53,375 nucleotides of DNA from Flavobacterium sp. 9AF. GTDB taxonomy: Bacteria > Bacteroidota > Bacteroidia > Flavobacteriales > Flavobacteriaceae. The translations under genes and the position numbers were made by a program. The stretch lies in the NCBI RefSeq assembly GCF_902506265.1, contig NZ_LR733625.1:1-53375 (forward strand), written 5' to 3'. The notes beneath the pieces are model-generated. The model ran no database searches. It saw only the letters and a list, made by a program, of their open reading frames with translations, and was not told where the DNA came from. Every line of letters starts with the position of its first letter. The first letter of the stretch is position 1. Below are positions 43,736 to 51,567 of the stretch, piece after piece.

Positions 43736-44506
43736 ATGAAAAAAATAATTTTTCTTATTGGTGTTTTTTCTGTTTTAGTGAGTTGTAAAATTCAAGAAAC
43801 AATAGTTGTCAATGAATTGAATGAAGTGGATTTAAAATACGGTTTCGATTTTTCGCCTATGTTAAAATTAGGAAAAAAAGAAGGAGAAGAGAAGCAAAAT
43901 CAAAAAGTATATGATACAGTTCTCGATTTCAAAGCGTTGTTAGCGGAACATAAAGATAGCATTGCAAAGCTGCCAGATAGTGTTAGAACGCAATTAGAGT
44001 TTTTAGCCGATTTTGATATTCATATGAAAGTCGATGAATCAAAAGATATTTTCCTTTATGAAATGGGCATGAAGTTGCCTTCTTTTGAAGCGATGTCTAA
44101 AGATATGAACCCTTTTAAAAGTATAGGTGCTTTGTCAAAAATGGATAAGAGTTTAGCTATGGGTGCAGATAAAGCAGATGACGATAAGGAAAACTACGAA
44201 ACGACTTATACTTATAATGAGCGTTATTTTGAAAAGAAAATTGTTTCCAAAGTAAAGAAAAAGAAAGAAAAGAAGAAATTGTCTGATAATGAAGAGTTAG
44301 GAGAGGATGAATTCTCAAAGCAACTTAAAGGAGCATTAAAGGAATGTTCGTATGTTATGAAATATACTTTTCCAAAGAAAATAAAATCGGTTTCTTTAAA
44401 AAATGCAAAAATAAGTGAAGATAAAAAATCGTTTACTTATGAAGTATTACTAGATGATTTAGAGAATCAAGAAGATTTAAGTTTTAAAGTACAATTTTAT
44501 GAATAA
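43736..44506 (+). CDS. lipoprotein of unknown function, coupled to lipB
   Basis: A 256-residue lipoprotein. The ATG at 43736 is chosen because it starts the signal peptide with lipobox VLVSCKIQ (Cys17) and follows the -7 box; an upstream frame start at 43655 would bury the signal. The mature part is acidic and Lys-rich with two notable stretches, KKKKEKKKLSDNEELGEDEF and SVSLKNAKISEDKKSFTYEV. I do not recognise the family; it seems specific to Flavobacteriaceae. The last eight bases overlap lipB, so the two genes are co-transcribed. The functional link to lipoate attachment is unclear. Confidence 0.82.
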   Translation: MKKIIFLIGVFSVLVSCKIQETIVVNELNEVDLKYGFDFSPMLKLGKKEGEEKQNQKVYDTVLDFKALLAEHKDSIAKLPDSVRTQLEFLADFDIHMKVDESKDIFLYEMGMKLPSFEAMSKDMNPFKSIGALSKMDKSLAMGADKADDDKENYETTYTYNERYFEKKIVSKVKKKKEKKKLSDNEELGEDEFSKQLKGALKECSYVMKYTFPKKIKSVSLKNAKISEDKKSFTYEVLLDDLENQEDLSFKVQFYE

Positions 44507-45203
44507 GAAAATAAAACTTCAGGATTTAGGTAAAAAAGATTACAAAGAAACCTGGGATTACCAAGAAATTCTTTTTAAAGAAATAGTAGATCAAAAAATA
44601 CAAAATAGAAGAGAAGAAACAGCTATTGAAACCTCCAATTATTTTCTCTTTGTGGAGCATCCGCATGTGTATACGTTAGGGAAAAGTGGTGACATTGAAA
44701 ATTTATTGCTTTCTGAGAAACAATTGGAAGCGAAGGGAGCTACTTTTTATAAAATTAATAGAGGAGGAGATATTACCTATCACGGACCGGGTCAAATTGT
44801 GGGTTATCCAATTTTAGATTTGGAAAATTTCTTTACCGATATACATAAATATTTACGTTTTTTGGAAGAAGCGATTATTTTGACTTTAGCTGAATATAAT
44901 ATTGTAGGAACTAGAAGTGAAGGAGAAACAGGTGTTTGGTTAGATGTAGGAACTCCTTTTGCAAGAAAAATTTGTGCTATGGGAGTTCGTGCTAGTCGTT
45001 GGGTTACAATGCATGGATTTGCTTTGAATGTGAATGCAGATTTAGGTTATTTTGATAATATTATTCCTTGTGGTATTAAAGGAAAAGCAGTTACTTCTAT
45101 GCATGCAGAATTAAATGTTCCAGTTGATGAAGCATTGGTTAAAGAAAAAATCTTGAAACACTTTAAAGTGTTATTTGAAAATGAATTTATTTTAGCCTCT
45201 TAA
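44499..45203 (+). CDS. lipB: octanoyltransferase (lipoate biosynthesis)
   Basis: A 234-residue cytosolic enzyme that moves octanoyl from acyl carrier protein to lipoyl domains, the first step of lipoate synthesis. Motifs are HPHVYTLGKSG, NRGGDITYHGPGQIVGYPIL, catalytic Lys157 in ARKICAMGVRASRWVTMHGF and catalytic Cys191 in IIPCGIKGKAVTSM. It overlaps the upstream lipoprotein gene by eight bases. It is convergent with rnhB, with 11 bases between the stops and no terminator seen. lipA is not in the window. Confidence 0.97.
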   Translation: MNKKIKLQDLGKKDYKETWDYQEILFKEIVDQKIQNRREETAIETSNYFLFVEHPHVYTLGKSGDIENLLLSEKQLEAKGATFYKINRGGDITYHGPGQIVGYPILDLENFFTDIHKYLRFLEEAIILTLAEYNIVGTRSEGETGVWLDVGTPFARKICAMGVRASRWVTMHGFALNVNADLGYFDNIIPCGIKGKAVTSMHAELNVPVDEALVKEKILKHFKVLFENEFILAS

Positions 45204-45214
45204 TCAGTTTGTAG

Positions 45215-45874
45215 TTATAAATCTAAACATAATTGATCTGGAAGGAGTTTAAAACTCATTCTGTGGTATTTACAAGGGCCATATTTTTTTATAGCTTCTC
45301 GGTGCTCTTTAGTTGGGTAACCTTTGTTTTTCTTCCAATTGTACATGGGGAATTCTTCATGAATTGTATCCATATATTCATCTCTGTAGGTTTTAGCAAG
45401 AACTGATGCGGCAGCAATACTTAAATATTTAGAATCTCCTTTAATAATACTTTCGTTTGGAATTCTTTTTAAAGTTGAAATCTCCTCTTCCGTAAATATT
45501 TTTCCAAACTTATTCTTTAAACCTAATTTTGAAAAAATAGGTCTATTACCATCTACTATAATAAATTCTGGAAGAGGTTGTAGTTGTAAAATACTTTCTT
45601 GCATGGCTTTCATCGATGCGTTCAAAATATTAATATCATCAATTTCTTGATTATATATATGTGTAAAAGCAAAAGTAATGGCTTGTTGTTCAATTTTAGG
45701 TCTTAATTTAAAACGATTTTTCTCTGATAATTGTTTAGAATCATTTAAGAAAGACAATTCAAAATGTTCAGGAAGTATAACAGCTGCAGCTGTTACGGGT
45801 CCAGCAAGACATCCTCTTCCTGCTTCATCTGTTCCACATTCAATTAATAAGTTTTGATAACCTTTGATTAGCAT
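45215..45874 (-). CDS. rnhB: ribonuclease HII
   Basis: A 219-residue enzyme that cuts RNA in RNA-DNA hybrids and single ribonucleotides in DNA. It has the active-site motifs [16 protein letters not shown] (Asp and Glu of DEAGRG), FIIVDGNRP, and [21 protein letters not shown] with the metal-binding Asp. I use the ATG at 45874, since a TTG start twelve codons upstream (45910) would lie before the -7 box at 45888-45895. The length fits bacterial RNase HII. Confidence 0.95.
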   Translation of the reverse strand: MLIKGYQNLLIECGTDEAGRGCLAGPVTAAAVILPEHFELSFLNDSKQLSEKNRFKLRPKIEQQAITFAFTHIYNQEIDDINILNASMKAMQESILQLQPLPEFIIVDGNRPIFSKLGLKNKFGKIFTEEEISTLKRIPNESIIKGDSKYLSIAAASVLAKTYRDEYMDTIHEEFPMYNWKKNKGYPTKEHREAIKKYGPCKYHRMSFKLLPDQLCLDL

Positions 45875-45887
45875 TTTGAGTTTTTCA

Positions 45888-45895
45888 CAAAAATA
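45888..45895 (-). promoter_or_regulatory. -7 box of rnhB
   Basis: On the - strand the sequence is TATTTTTG, ending 14 bases before the ATG at 45874, so the leader would be about 8 bases. It argues against the TTG start at 45910. Confidence 0.45.
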
Positions 45896-46074
45896 TAATT
45901 TTAAACGCAACCTTTTTGAGTTTTTCTCATCTAAAAAAGTAGATTGATTAGTTATTTTAATTTTTATGATTAAATATTTAACATTTTAAAAAAGTAATAT
46001 TCCGAAGTATTATTTGGTTATTTAAGAAATTATTAAGAAGTTTGCGAAATAACTAACTCAAATAAAAAAATAAT

Positions 46075-49000
46075 ATGAGATCGAAGTTTAAATGGATTTT
46101 TGCGCTTTTAGTGGCGTTTACAATGCAGTTTTCGTTCGCACAAGAGAAAACTGTTACAGGTGTCGTTTCAGATGCTTTAGGACCATTAGCAGGAGCTAAT
46201 GTAATTGTTAAAGGTACTAATAAAGGTACTACTACAGACTTTAATGGGGCCTTTACTATCAAAGCTAGTCAAGGAGATATTGTAGTTGTTTCTTATGTAG
46301 GGATGGAAGATTCACTATTTACAGTGGGTGCTGCAAGTTCTTATAATGTTTTACTTAAACAAGGAATTGAATTGAAAGAAGTGGTTGTTGTTCAAGGTTA
46401 TGATAGAACAAAAACAAAAGCTACTACAACATCTGCTTCTACAATAGTTAGCACAGAAACAATTGAAAATAGACAAAATGCTTCTGTTTTAGCTTCTTTA
46501 CAAGGTACTGCTCCTGGTTTGACTTTAATATCATCTTCAGGTTCACCAGGTTCTGCAAAATTTGATGGTTTTATAAGAGGTGCTTCTTCAATTAATGGTA
46601 ATACAGATCCTTTATTGGTAATTGATGGGATACCTTCAACTTCTAATCAATTTAGAAATTTAAACCAAAATGAAATTGAATCTGTAACTGTTTTAAGAGA
46701 TGCTGCTGGTACATCTATCTATGGTAACAAGGGTGCTAACGGTGTAATCTTGATAACAACAAAAAATGCTAAGTTTGAGACGGGCATAAAATTTACTTAT
46801 GATGTTGTTACAGGTTTTAATACTTTGCCAAAAAATAAATATAATCTTGCAAATGCAAAAGAGGCCTTAACTATTGAAAAATTACGAGGCATTGGTTTAG
46901 GTGCATCAATGACTGATGCTGAAATTGCTGCTTATACAACTGAAACCGATTGGTTGAATGAGTTTTTCAATGTAGATGTTCTTACTCAACACAATTTAGG
47001 TGTTTCAGTTGGAGGTAAGAATATTAGTTCTCAAACGACTTTAGGATATTTCAAGCAAGGAGGTTTAGTTCCTACTACGGATTTTCAACGTTTTTCTTTT
47101 AGAAATAATATAAATGGTAAAAGTGATAATGATCGTTTTAATTACGATGTTCAAGTTGCTTTGGGTTATTCTAAAAGAAATCAATTAGATCAAGAAACTA
47201 ATGGAAATATTGATAATAATTCGATACAAAATCCATTACATGGAGCTTTAACAGGATTACCATATTTACCTACTTCTCCATATGCAACTGGAGCAGAATT
47301 ATTTGCGGGTATTGGAACTGATTTTTCAGGAGCAAATGATACTTATGTATTACAGGATATATTAAGAGAAGGTTCTCTTCCTAGTACATTTACAGATAAA
47401 ACAGCTATTTTAAATCTTGGTGCTTCTTATAAGTTAACTCCTTCGTTAACAGTAAGAAATAGATCAGGTATTGACTTTAAACAATATGGTAGATTATTTG
47501 CTAGGGCACCCACATCTTATTTAGCGATTGTTGTCGCGTCTAGTAGAGGTGAACAATTTGGAGGTTTTGAAGACCAATCAACTTTTAATGATTTAACATT
47601 TACTAATATTTCAAGTATTAATTATAATAAAATCTTTAAAGAAAAGCATAATTTATCTTTAGGTGCTTTTATGGAGTATACAAAAGCACATTATGAAGGT
47701 CATGGTTCAAGACAAAATGGTTTGAATCCATTAAACTATGTTCCTGGAGCTGGTACTGGTTATGTTGCATTTAATCCATCTACTCCTAACTCATATATAT
47801 CTACTGTAAATGGTGCTAAGCTTACCGGAGGAACACTATCAGTATTTGGTACTTTAGATTATGAGTACTTAGAAAAATATGGTTTTAGTGGCGTTCTAAG
47901 GAGAGATGGTACTTATAGATTTTCTGAAGACAATCGTTGGGGTACTTTTTGGTCTGTCTCTGGTCGTTGGAATATTGACAAAGAGGATTTTATGGAAGGT
48001 TCTACATTTGATATGTTAAAATTAAGAGCTTCTTACGGAACTAATGGAAATCAAAATATTTCTGCTGCAAATTATGGTTTTCCTTCTTTGTTGACATCTA
48101 ATAATCTAATTAGAGAATTAGCTGCATCAGGAACAGGTTATAATAATATACCGGGTTCTTTATTATATGGTCAGTTTGCAAATACTCCAGTGCAATGGGA
48201 AAAGATTTCTCAAGCAAACATAGGATTAGATTTTATAATTCTTAATAATAAAATAGAAGGTAATTTGGATGTTTATAGAAAGACAACAACTAACTTATTT
48301 AATTCTATTCCAAATTCTGCTTCTGTTGGTTTTGGATACACAATCGCGGGTAATAATGGAGAATTGAGAAATGACGGAATTGAATTATTACTGAAATATA
48401 ATATTGTTAGAAAGGATGATTTTAAATTTTCTGTATTCGCTAATGGAGCATACAATAAGAATGAGGTATTACAATTGGCAGAAACAGACCAAAGTGGTGT
48501 TTCAAATTTAAGACAGGTAGGTAATATACTTAATGAATGGAATCTAATTCCTTATGTTGGTGTTAATCAGGCAAATGGGAATTTATTGTACTTAGATAGA
48601 AATGGAAATTTAACAGAGACTCCTGATGAAGCAAGAGATAGAAGAGCAACTGGTAAAAGTAATTTACCAAAGTATCAAGGAGGATTTGGTTTTAATTTAG
48701 ATTATAAAGGATTTTATTTGAATACTTTGTTTTCATATATGGTTGATGTTTGGAGAATTGACAACCAGTTTAGATGGGCTTCAAATCCTGCCTTTATTGG
48801 ATCAGAAAATGTAACTGCTGATTTTCTAAACCAGTGGACACCTTCTAATGCAAATTCTGACGTACCTTCTTTACAAGCTACCAACAATAATGTTTTTATT
48901 GGTTCTGATAGATTTTTATATGATTCTTCTTTTTTACGTCTTAAAAATGTGAATTTAGGTTTTAATTTTTCTAAAAAATTACTTAATAATTCACCTATAT

Positions 49001-49146
49001 CTAGTTTAAGAGTTTATGTGCAAGGAGAGAATTTACTTACGTGGACAAAATGGAGAGGCTTTGATCCTGAAGCTATAACTGCATCTTCAGTTACCAACTT
49101 TCCAAACCCAAGAACGATATCTTTTGGTACTAGTATAGGGTTTTAA
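46075..49146 (+). CDS. SusC/RagA family TonB-linked outer-membrane transporter
   Basis: A 1023-residue outer-membrane protein. After a signal peptide (ends FSFAQ), residues about 25-105 are a carboxypeptidase-D regulatory-like domain (VTGVVSDALGPLAGANVIVKG), then LKEVVVVQGYDRTK before the plug domain (about 120-230, GGTSIYGNKGANGVILITT-like) and a C-terminal 22-strand barrel, ending in NPRTISFGTSIGF with terminal Phe. By family it works with the following SusD/RagB lipoprotein as a pedal-bin transporter for oligomers. Its size and the protease downstream suggest peptides rather than glycans. The 200-base upstream region has no exact TAnnTTTG box and no sigma/anti-sigma genes. Confidence 0.95.
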   Translation: MRSKFKWIFALLVAFTMQFSFAQEKTVTGVVSDALGPLAGANVIVKGTNKGTTTDFNGAFTIKASQGDIVVVSYVGMEDSLFTVGAASSYNVLLKQGIELKEVVVVQGYDRTKTKATTTSASTIVSTETIENRQNASVLASLQGTAPGLTLISSSGSPGSAKFDGFIRGASSINGNTDPLLVIDGIPSTSNQFRNLNQNEIESVTVLRDAAGTSIYGNKGANGVILITTKNAKFETGIKFTYDVVTGFNTLPKNKYNLANAKEALTIEKLRGIGLGASMTDAEIAAYTTETDWLNEFFNVDVLTQHNLGVSVGGKNISSQTTLGYFKQGGLVPTTDFQRFSFRNNINGKSDNDRFNYDVQVALGYSKRNQLDQETNGNIDNNSIQNPLHGALTGLPYLPTSPYATGAELFAGIGTDFSGANDTYVLQDILREGSLPSTFTDKTAILNLGASYKLTPSLTVRNRSGIDFKQYGRLFARAPTSYLAIVVASSRGEQFGGFEDQSTFNDLTFTNISSINYNKIFKEKHNLSLGAFMEYTKAHYEGHGSRQNGLNPLNYVPGAGTGYVAFNPSTPNSYISTVNGAKLTGGTLSVFGTLDYEYLEKYGFSGVLRRDGTYRFSEDNRWGTFWSVSGRWNIDKEDFMEGSTFDMLKLRASYGTNGNQNISAANYGFPSLLTSNNLIRELAASGTGYNNIPGSLLYGQFANTPVQWEKISQANIGLDFIILNNKIEGNLDVYRKTTTNLFNSIPNSASVGFGYTIAGNNGELRNDGIELLLKYNIVRKDDFKFSVFANGAYNKNEVLQLAETDQSGVSNLRQVGNILNEWNLIPYVGVNQANGNLLYLDRNGNLTETPDEARDRRATGKSNLPKYQGGFGFNLDYKGFYLNTLFSYMVDVWRIDNQFRWASNPAFIGSENVTADFLNQWTPSNANSDVPSLQATNNNVFIGSDRFLYDSSFLRLKNVNLGFNFSKKLLNNSPISSLRVYVQGENLLTWTKWRGFDPEAITASSVTNFPNPRTISFGTSIGF

Positions 49147-49163
49147 ATTTAAAAATAATTATT

Positions 49164-50642
49164 ATGAAAAAATTAAAAAATATTTTAATCTTAGGCTTTA
49201 GTTCTTTATTTATTGCATCATGTAGTGATGCATTAGATATAGTTCAGGATGGTGAAATTTATCCTGAAAATGCCATTAAAACTGTTGCTAATTTAAGAGA
49301 GTACTTAAATGGAGATATTTACGGAAGAGTGAATAATACAAATGAGATTGCTTTTACAAGTATTTTTACTGACGAGGTAGGAATTGGGCCAGATAATGGA
49401 GGGCAAGCGATTGAACTTCATAGATTTCAATTAAATGCTAATTCTGCAGAACCTGCTGCTTTGTGGAATACTCAATATGCATTAATCAATAGATGTAATA
49501 GGTTGCTTGAGTATTCTGAGTTAGTAACTCCAACAAATGCTTTAGAAACTGCTCAAAAAAATGCTATAATAGCTGAGGCTAGAACTTTAAGAGCGTATGC
49601 TTATTTACAGTTGGTATCATACTTTTCTGTAGACCCTTCTAATCCAAATTCTTTAGGAGTGATTCTTACAGAAACTTCAGAAAATCCTTTAGTTAATGAA
49701 CCTAGATTAAGAGTAACTAATCAGCTTATTTATGATTTAATGGAAGAAGATTTATTGTTCGCTCAAAATAATTTGCTTCCTACTACTGATTATAAGTTTG
49801 TAACACCTAATCTTGTCAATGCAATTAGAGCAAGAATGTACTTATATAGAAAAGATTATGTTTTAGCCAAACAATATGCTACGCAAGCTTTAGCTTTACG
49901 TCCATTGGTAACAAACCAAAATCAATATTTTAGTTCTTGGGGCGATTCAGGACAAGGTGAAATTATTTTTGCAGCTTCTCGTCCTTCAGGAGGAACTTGG
50001 TCTAATATTGCTAGTACATGGTATTTTAATGTAACTAATGCAACTGGTGGATGCTTTTTAGATATGGGAAGAAATTTATTTAATCTTTATGATCAATATC
50101 CTAATGATGTAAGAAGAATAACTTGGGTAGATGCAACTGCAGTAATTAACCCTGATTATTTAAATGATATTAATTATGTTGAAAATGATATATTGCCAAT
50201 AAATAAATATCCAGGTAAAACAAGTCAGCCTTTGAGAAACGATTTAAAACTATTTAGATCTTCTGAAATGGTTTTAATTATTGCTGAGTGTGAAGTTGGT
50301 AGTGCTACTCCTAATTTAGTAGAGGCAGCTACAAGAGTTCAATCGATTAGATCTGCTAGAGGAACAACTCAAACTTTACCAGTTTATGCAAATTCTCAAC
50401 AAGCTTGGGCTGATATTTTATTAGAAAGAAGAAAAGAATTAGCTTTTGAAGGTCATAGGTATATAGATATTAAAAGGCTTTCTGTTTTAGCTGGTGTTCC
50501 TGGGATTGATAGAAATGTAACTGATGATCAGTTTTTGACATTGCCTTTAACATTACCAGTTTCAGATTATAGATTTACTCTACCAATTCCACAGTTAGAG
50601 ATTGCTGGTAATGTCTCAATTCAACAAAATCCAGGATATTAG
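49164..50642 (+). CDS. SusD/RagB family substrate-binding lipoprotein
   Basis: A 492-residue lipoprotein (lipobox FIASCSDA, Cys20). It has the SusD fold signatures: ALWNTQYALINRCNRLLEY, IIAEARTLRAYAYLQLVSYF in the N-terminal tetratricopeptide-like part, FRSSEMVLIIAECEVG and LLERRKELAFEGHRYIDIKRL near the C-terminus. By family it lies on the cell surface as a lid on the SusC/RagA barrel and captures the substrate. It starts 17 bases after the transporter gene. The last base of its stop region adjoins a possible GTG start of the next gene, but a later ATG is preferred there. Confidence 0.95.
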   Translation: MKKLKNILILGFSSLFIASCSDALDIVQDGEIYPENAIKTVANLREYLNGDIYGRVNNTNEIAFTSIFTDEVGIGPDNGGQAIELHRFQLNANSAEPAALWNTQYALINRCNRLLEYSELVTPTNALETAQKNAIIAEARTLRAYAYLQLVSYFSVDPSNPNSLGVILTETSENPLVNEPRLRVTNQLIYDLMEEDLLFAQNNLLPTTDYKFVTPNLVNAIRARMYLYRKDYVLAKQYATQALALRPLVTNQNQYFSSWGDSGQGEIIFAASRPSGGTWSNIASTWYFNVTNATGGCFLDMGRNLFNLYDQYPNDVRRITWVDATAVINPDYLNDINYVENDILPINKYPGKTSQPLRNDLKLFRSSEMVLIIAECEVGSATPNLVEAATRVQSIRSARGTTQTLPVYANSQQAWADILLERRKELAFEGHRYIDIKRLSVLAGVPGIDRNVTDDQFLTLPLTLPVSDYRFTLPIPQLEIAGNVSIQQNPGY

Positions 50643-50680
50643 TGTATAATTTATATATCATTTACATAAAAATTTTAAAA

Positions 50681-51427
50681 ATGAAAAAAATAAGTGTAAC
50701 AAAAATTATGATTTTATGCTTATCGCTCTTACTATCTAGTTGTAGTAATGAAGATGATAATTATAAAACTTTTGAAGGGCCTCAAGAAGCTTTTCTTTTT
50801 AATAGTTTTACATCCGTACTTGAAGTTAATCCTACAGGTTCTTCATTCGTTGATGTTGTTTTTAGTAGTACTACTAAATCGAATCAAGATAGATTAATTC
50901 CTATTTCTATAAGTTCTTTCTCAAATGCAACTGCAAATATGTATTCAGTAGATTTATCTAGTGCTATAATTCCTGCTGGAGAAACTACTGCTACTCTTAG
51001 AATTAATTCTGGTAGTTATGCAGCATTGCCAAATTCAGGATCTAAAGATTTAGTTTTAGTTTTTGATTCTTCGTTGTATAGTTTGTCAAATAGAAATAAT
51101 CATGTTATATCTATACAAAGAGGTTGTACTGATACTAGGGTGAATTTTAATATTGCTTTTGATTCTTATGCAAGTGAAATTAGTTGGACTTTGTCTAATT
51201 CTTCTGGTGTTATTGCAACTTCTGCGGGTTATTCAGATGGTTTATCTTCATATAACGAACAATTTTGTTTGACACCTGGGAATTATACATTTGTTATGAA
51301 TGATTCTTATGGGGATGGTTTGAATTCACCAGGATCTTTTGCTCTAACTCTTACAGATGGAACAGTATTATTTAGTGGAGGAGGCAATTTTGGTTCTTCA
51401 GTTTCAGGAAATTTTACTATAAATTAA
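50681..51427 (+). CDS. surface lipoprotein with C-terminal DSYGDGxxSPGSF-type beta domain
   Basis: A 248-residue lipoprotein (lipobox LLSSCSNEDD, Cys20 of the form starting at ATG 50681; an in-frame GTG at 50642 gives an implausible leader). The N-terminal half resembles the DUF4843/PKD-like domains of SusD-linked lipoproteins (FTSVLEVNPTGSSFVDVVF). The last 95 residues (VNFNIAFDSYASEISWTLSN to FVMNDSYGDGLNSPGSFALT) match a beta domain I recall as common at the ends of secreted Bacteroidota proteases. It is the third gene of the RagAB operon and is followed by a terminator. A role in holding peptide substrate near the transporter is inferred. Confidence 0.85.
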   Translation: MKKISVTKIMILCLSLLLSSCSNEDDNYKTFEGPQEAFLFNSFTSVLEVNPTGSSFVDVVFSSTTKSNQDRLIPISISSFSNATANMYSVDLSSAIIPAGETTATLRINSGSYAALPNSGSKDLVLVFDSSLYSLSNRNNHVISIQRGCTDTRVNFNIAFDSYASEISWTLSNSSGVIATSAGYSDGLSSYNEQFCLTPGNYTFVMNDSYGDGLNSPGSFALTLTDGTVLFSGGGNFGSSVSGNFTIN

Positions 51428-51450
51428 ATAGATTATAATATTTTATTTTA

Positions 51451-51480
51451 TTGCCTCTTTTTTAAGAGGCAATTTTTTTT
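51451..51480 (+). terminator. terminator of the RagAB operon
   Basis: TTGCCTCTT (51451-51459) pairs with AAGAGGCAA (51464-51472) around a four-base loop, followed by T8. It separates the three-gene operon from the protease gene. Confidence 0.9.
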
Positions 51481-51511
51481 AAATTATAATTAATGTTAAA
51501 TATTTTTCAAA

Positions 51512-51543
51512 TTGTTTTTTTTAGATTAAAAGTAGTATTTTTG
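51512..51543 (+). promoter_or_regulatory. promoter of the S8 protease gene
   Basis: TTG (51512-51514) and TATTTTTG (51536-51543) are 21 bases apart, within the flavobacterial range of 17-23. The leader would be about 20 bases before the ATG at 51568. Confidence 0.65.
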
Positions 51544-51567
51544 TAGCATTAACCTCAAAAAAAAAAT

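Noticed and set aside
43579..43788. 69-residue + strand frame upstream of the lipoprotein gene
   Set aside because: It spans the structured element and the promoter of the real gene and overlaps it in another frame.
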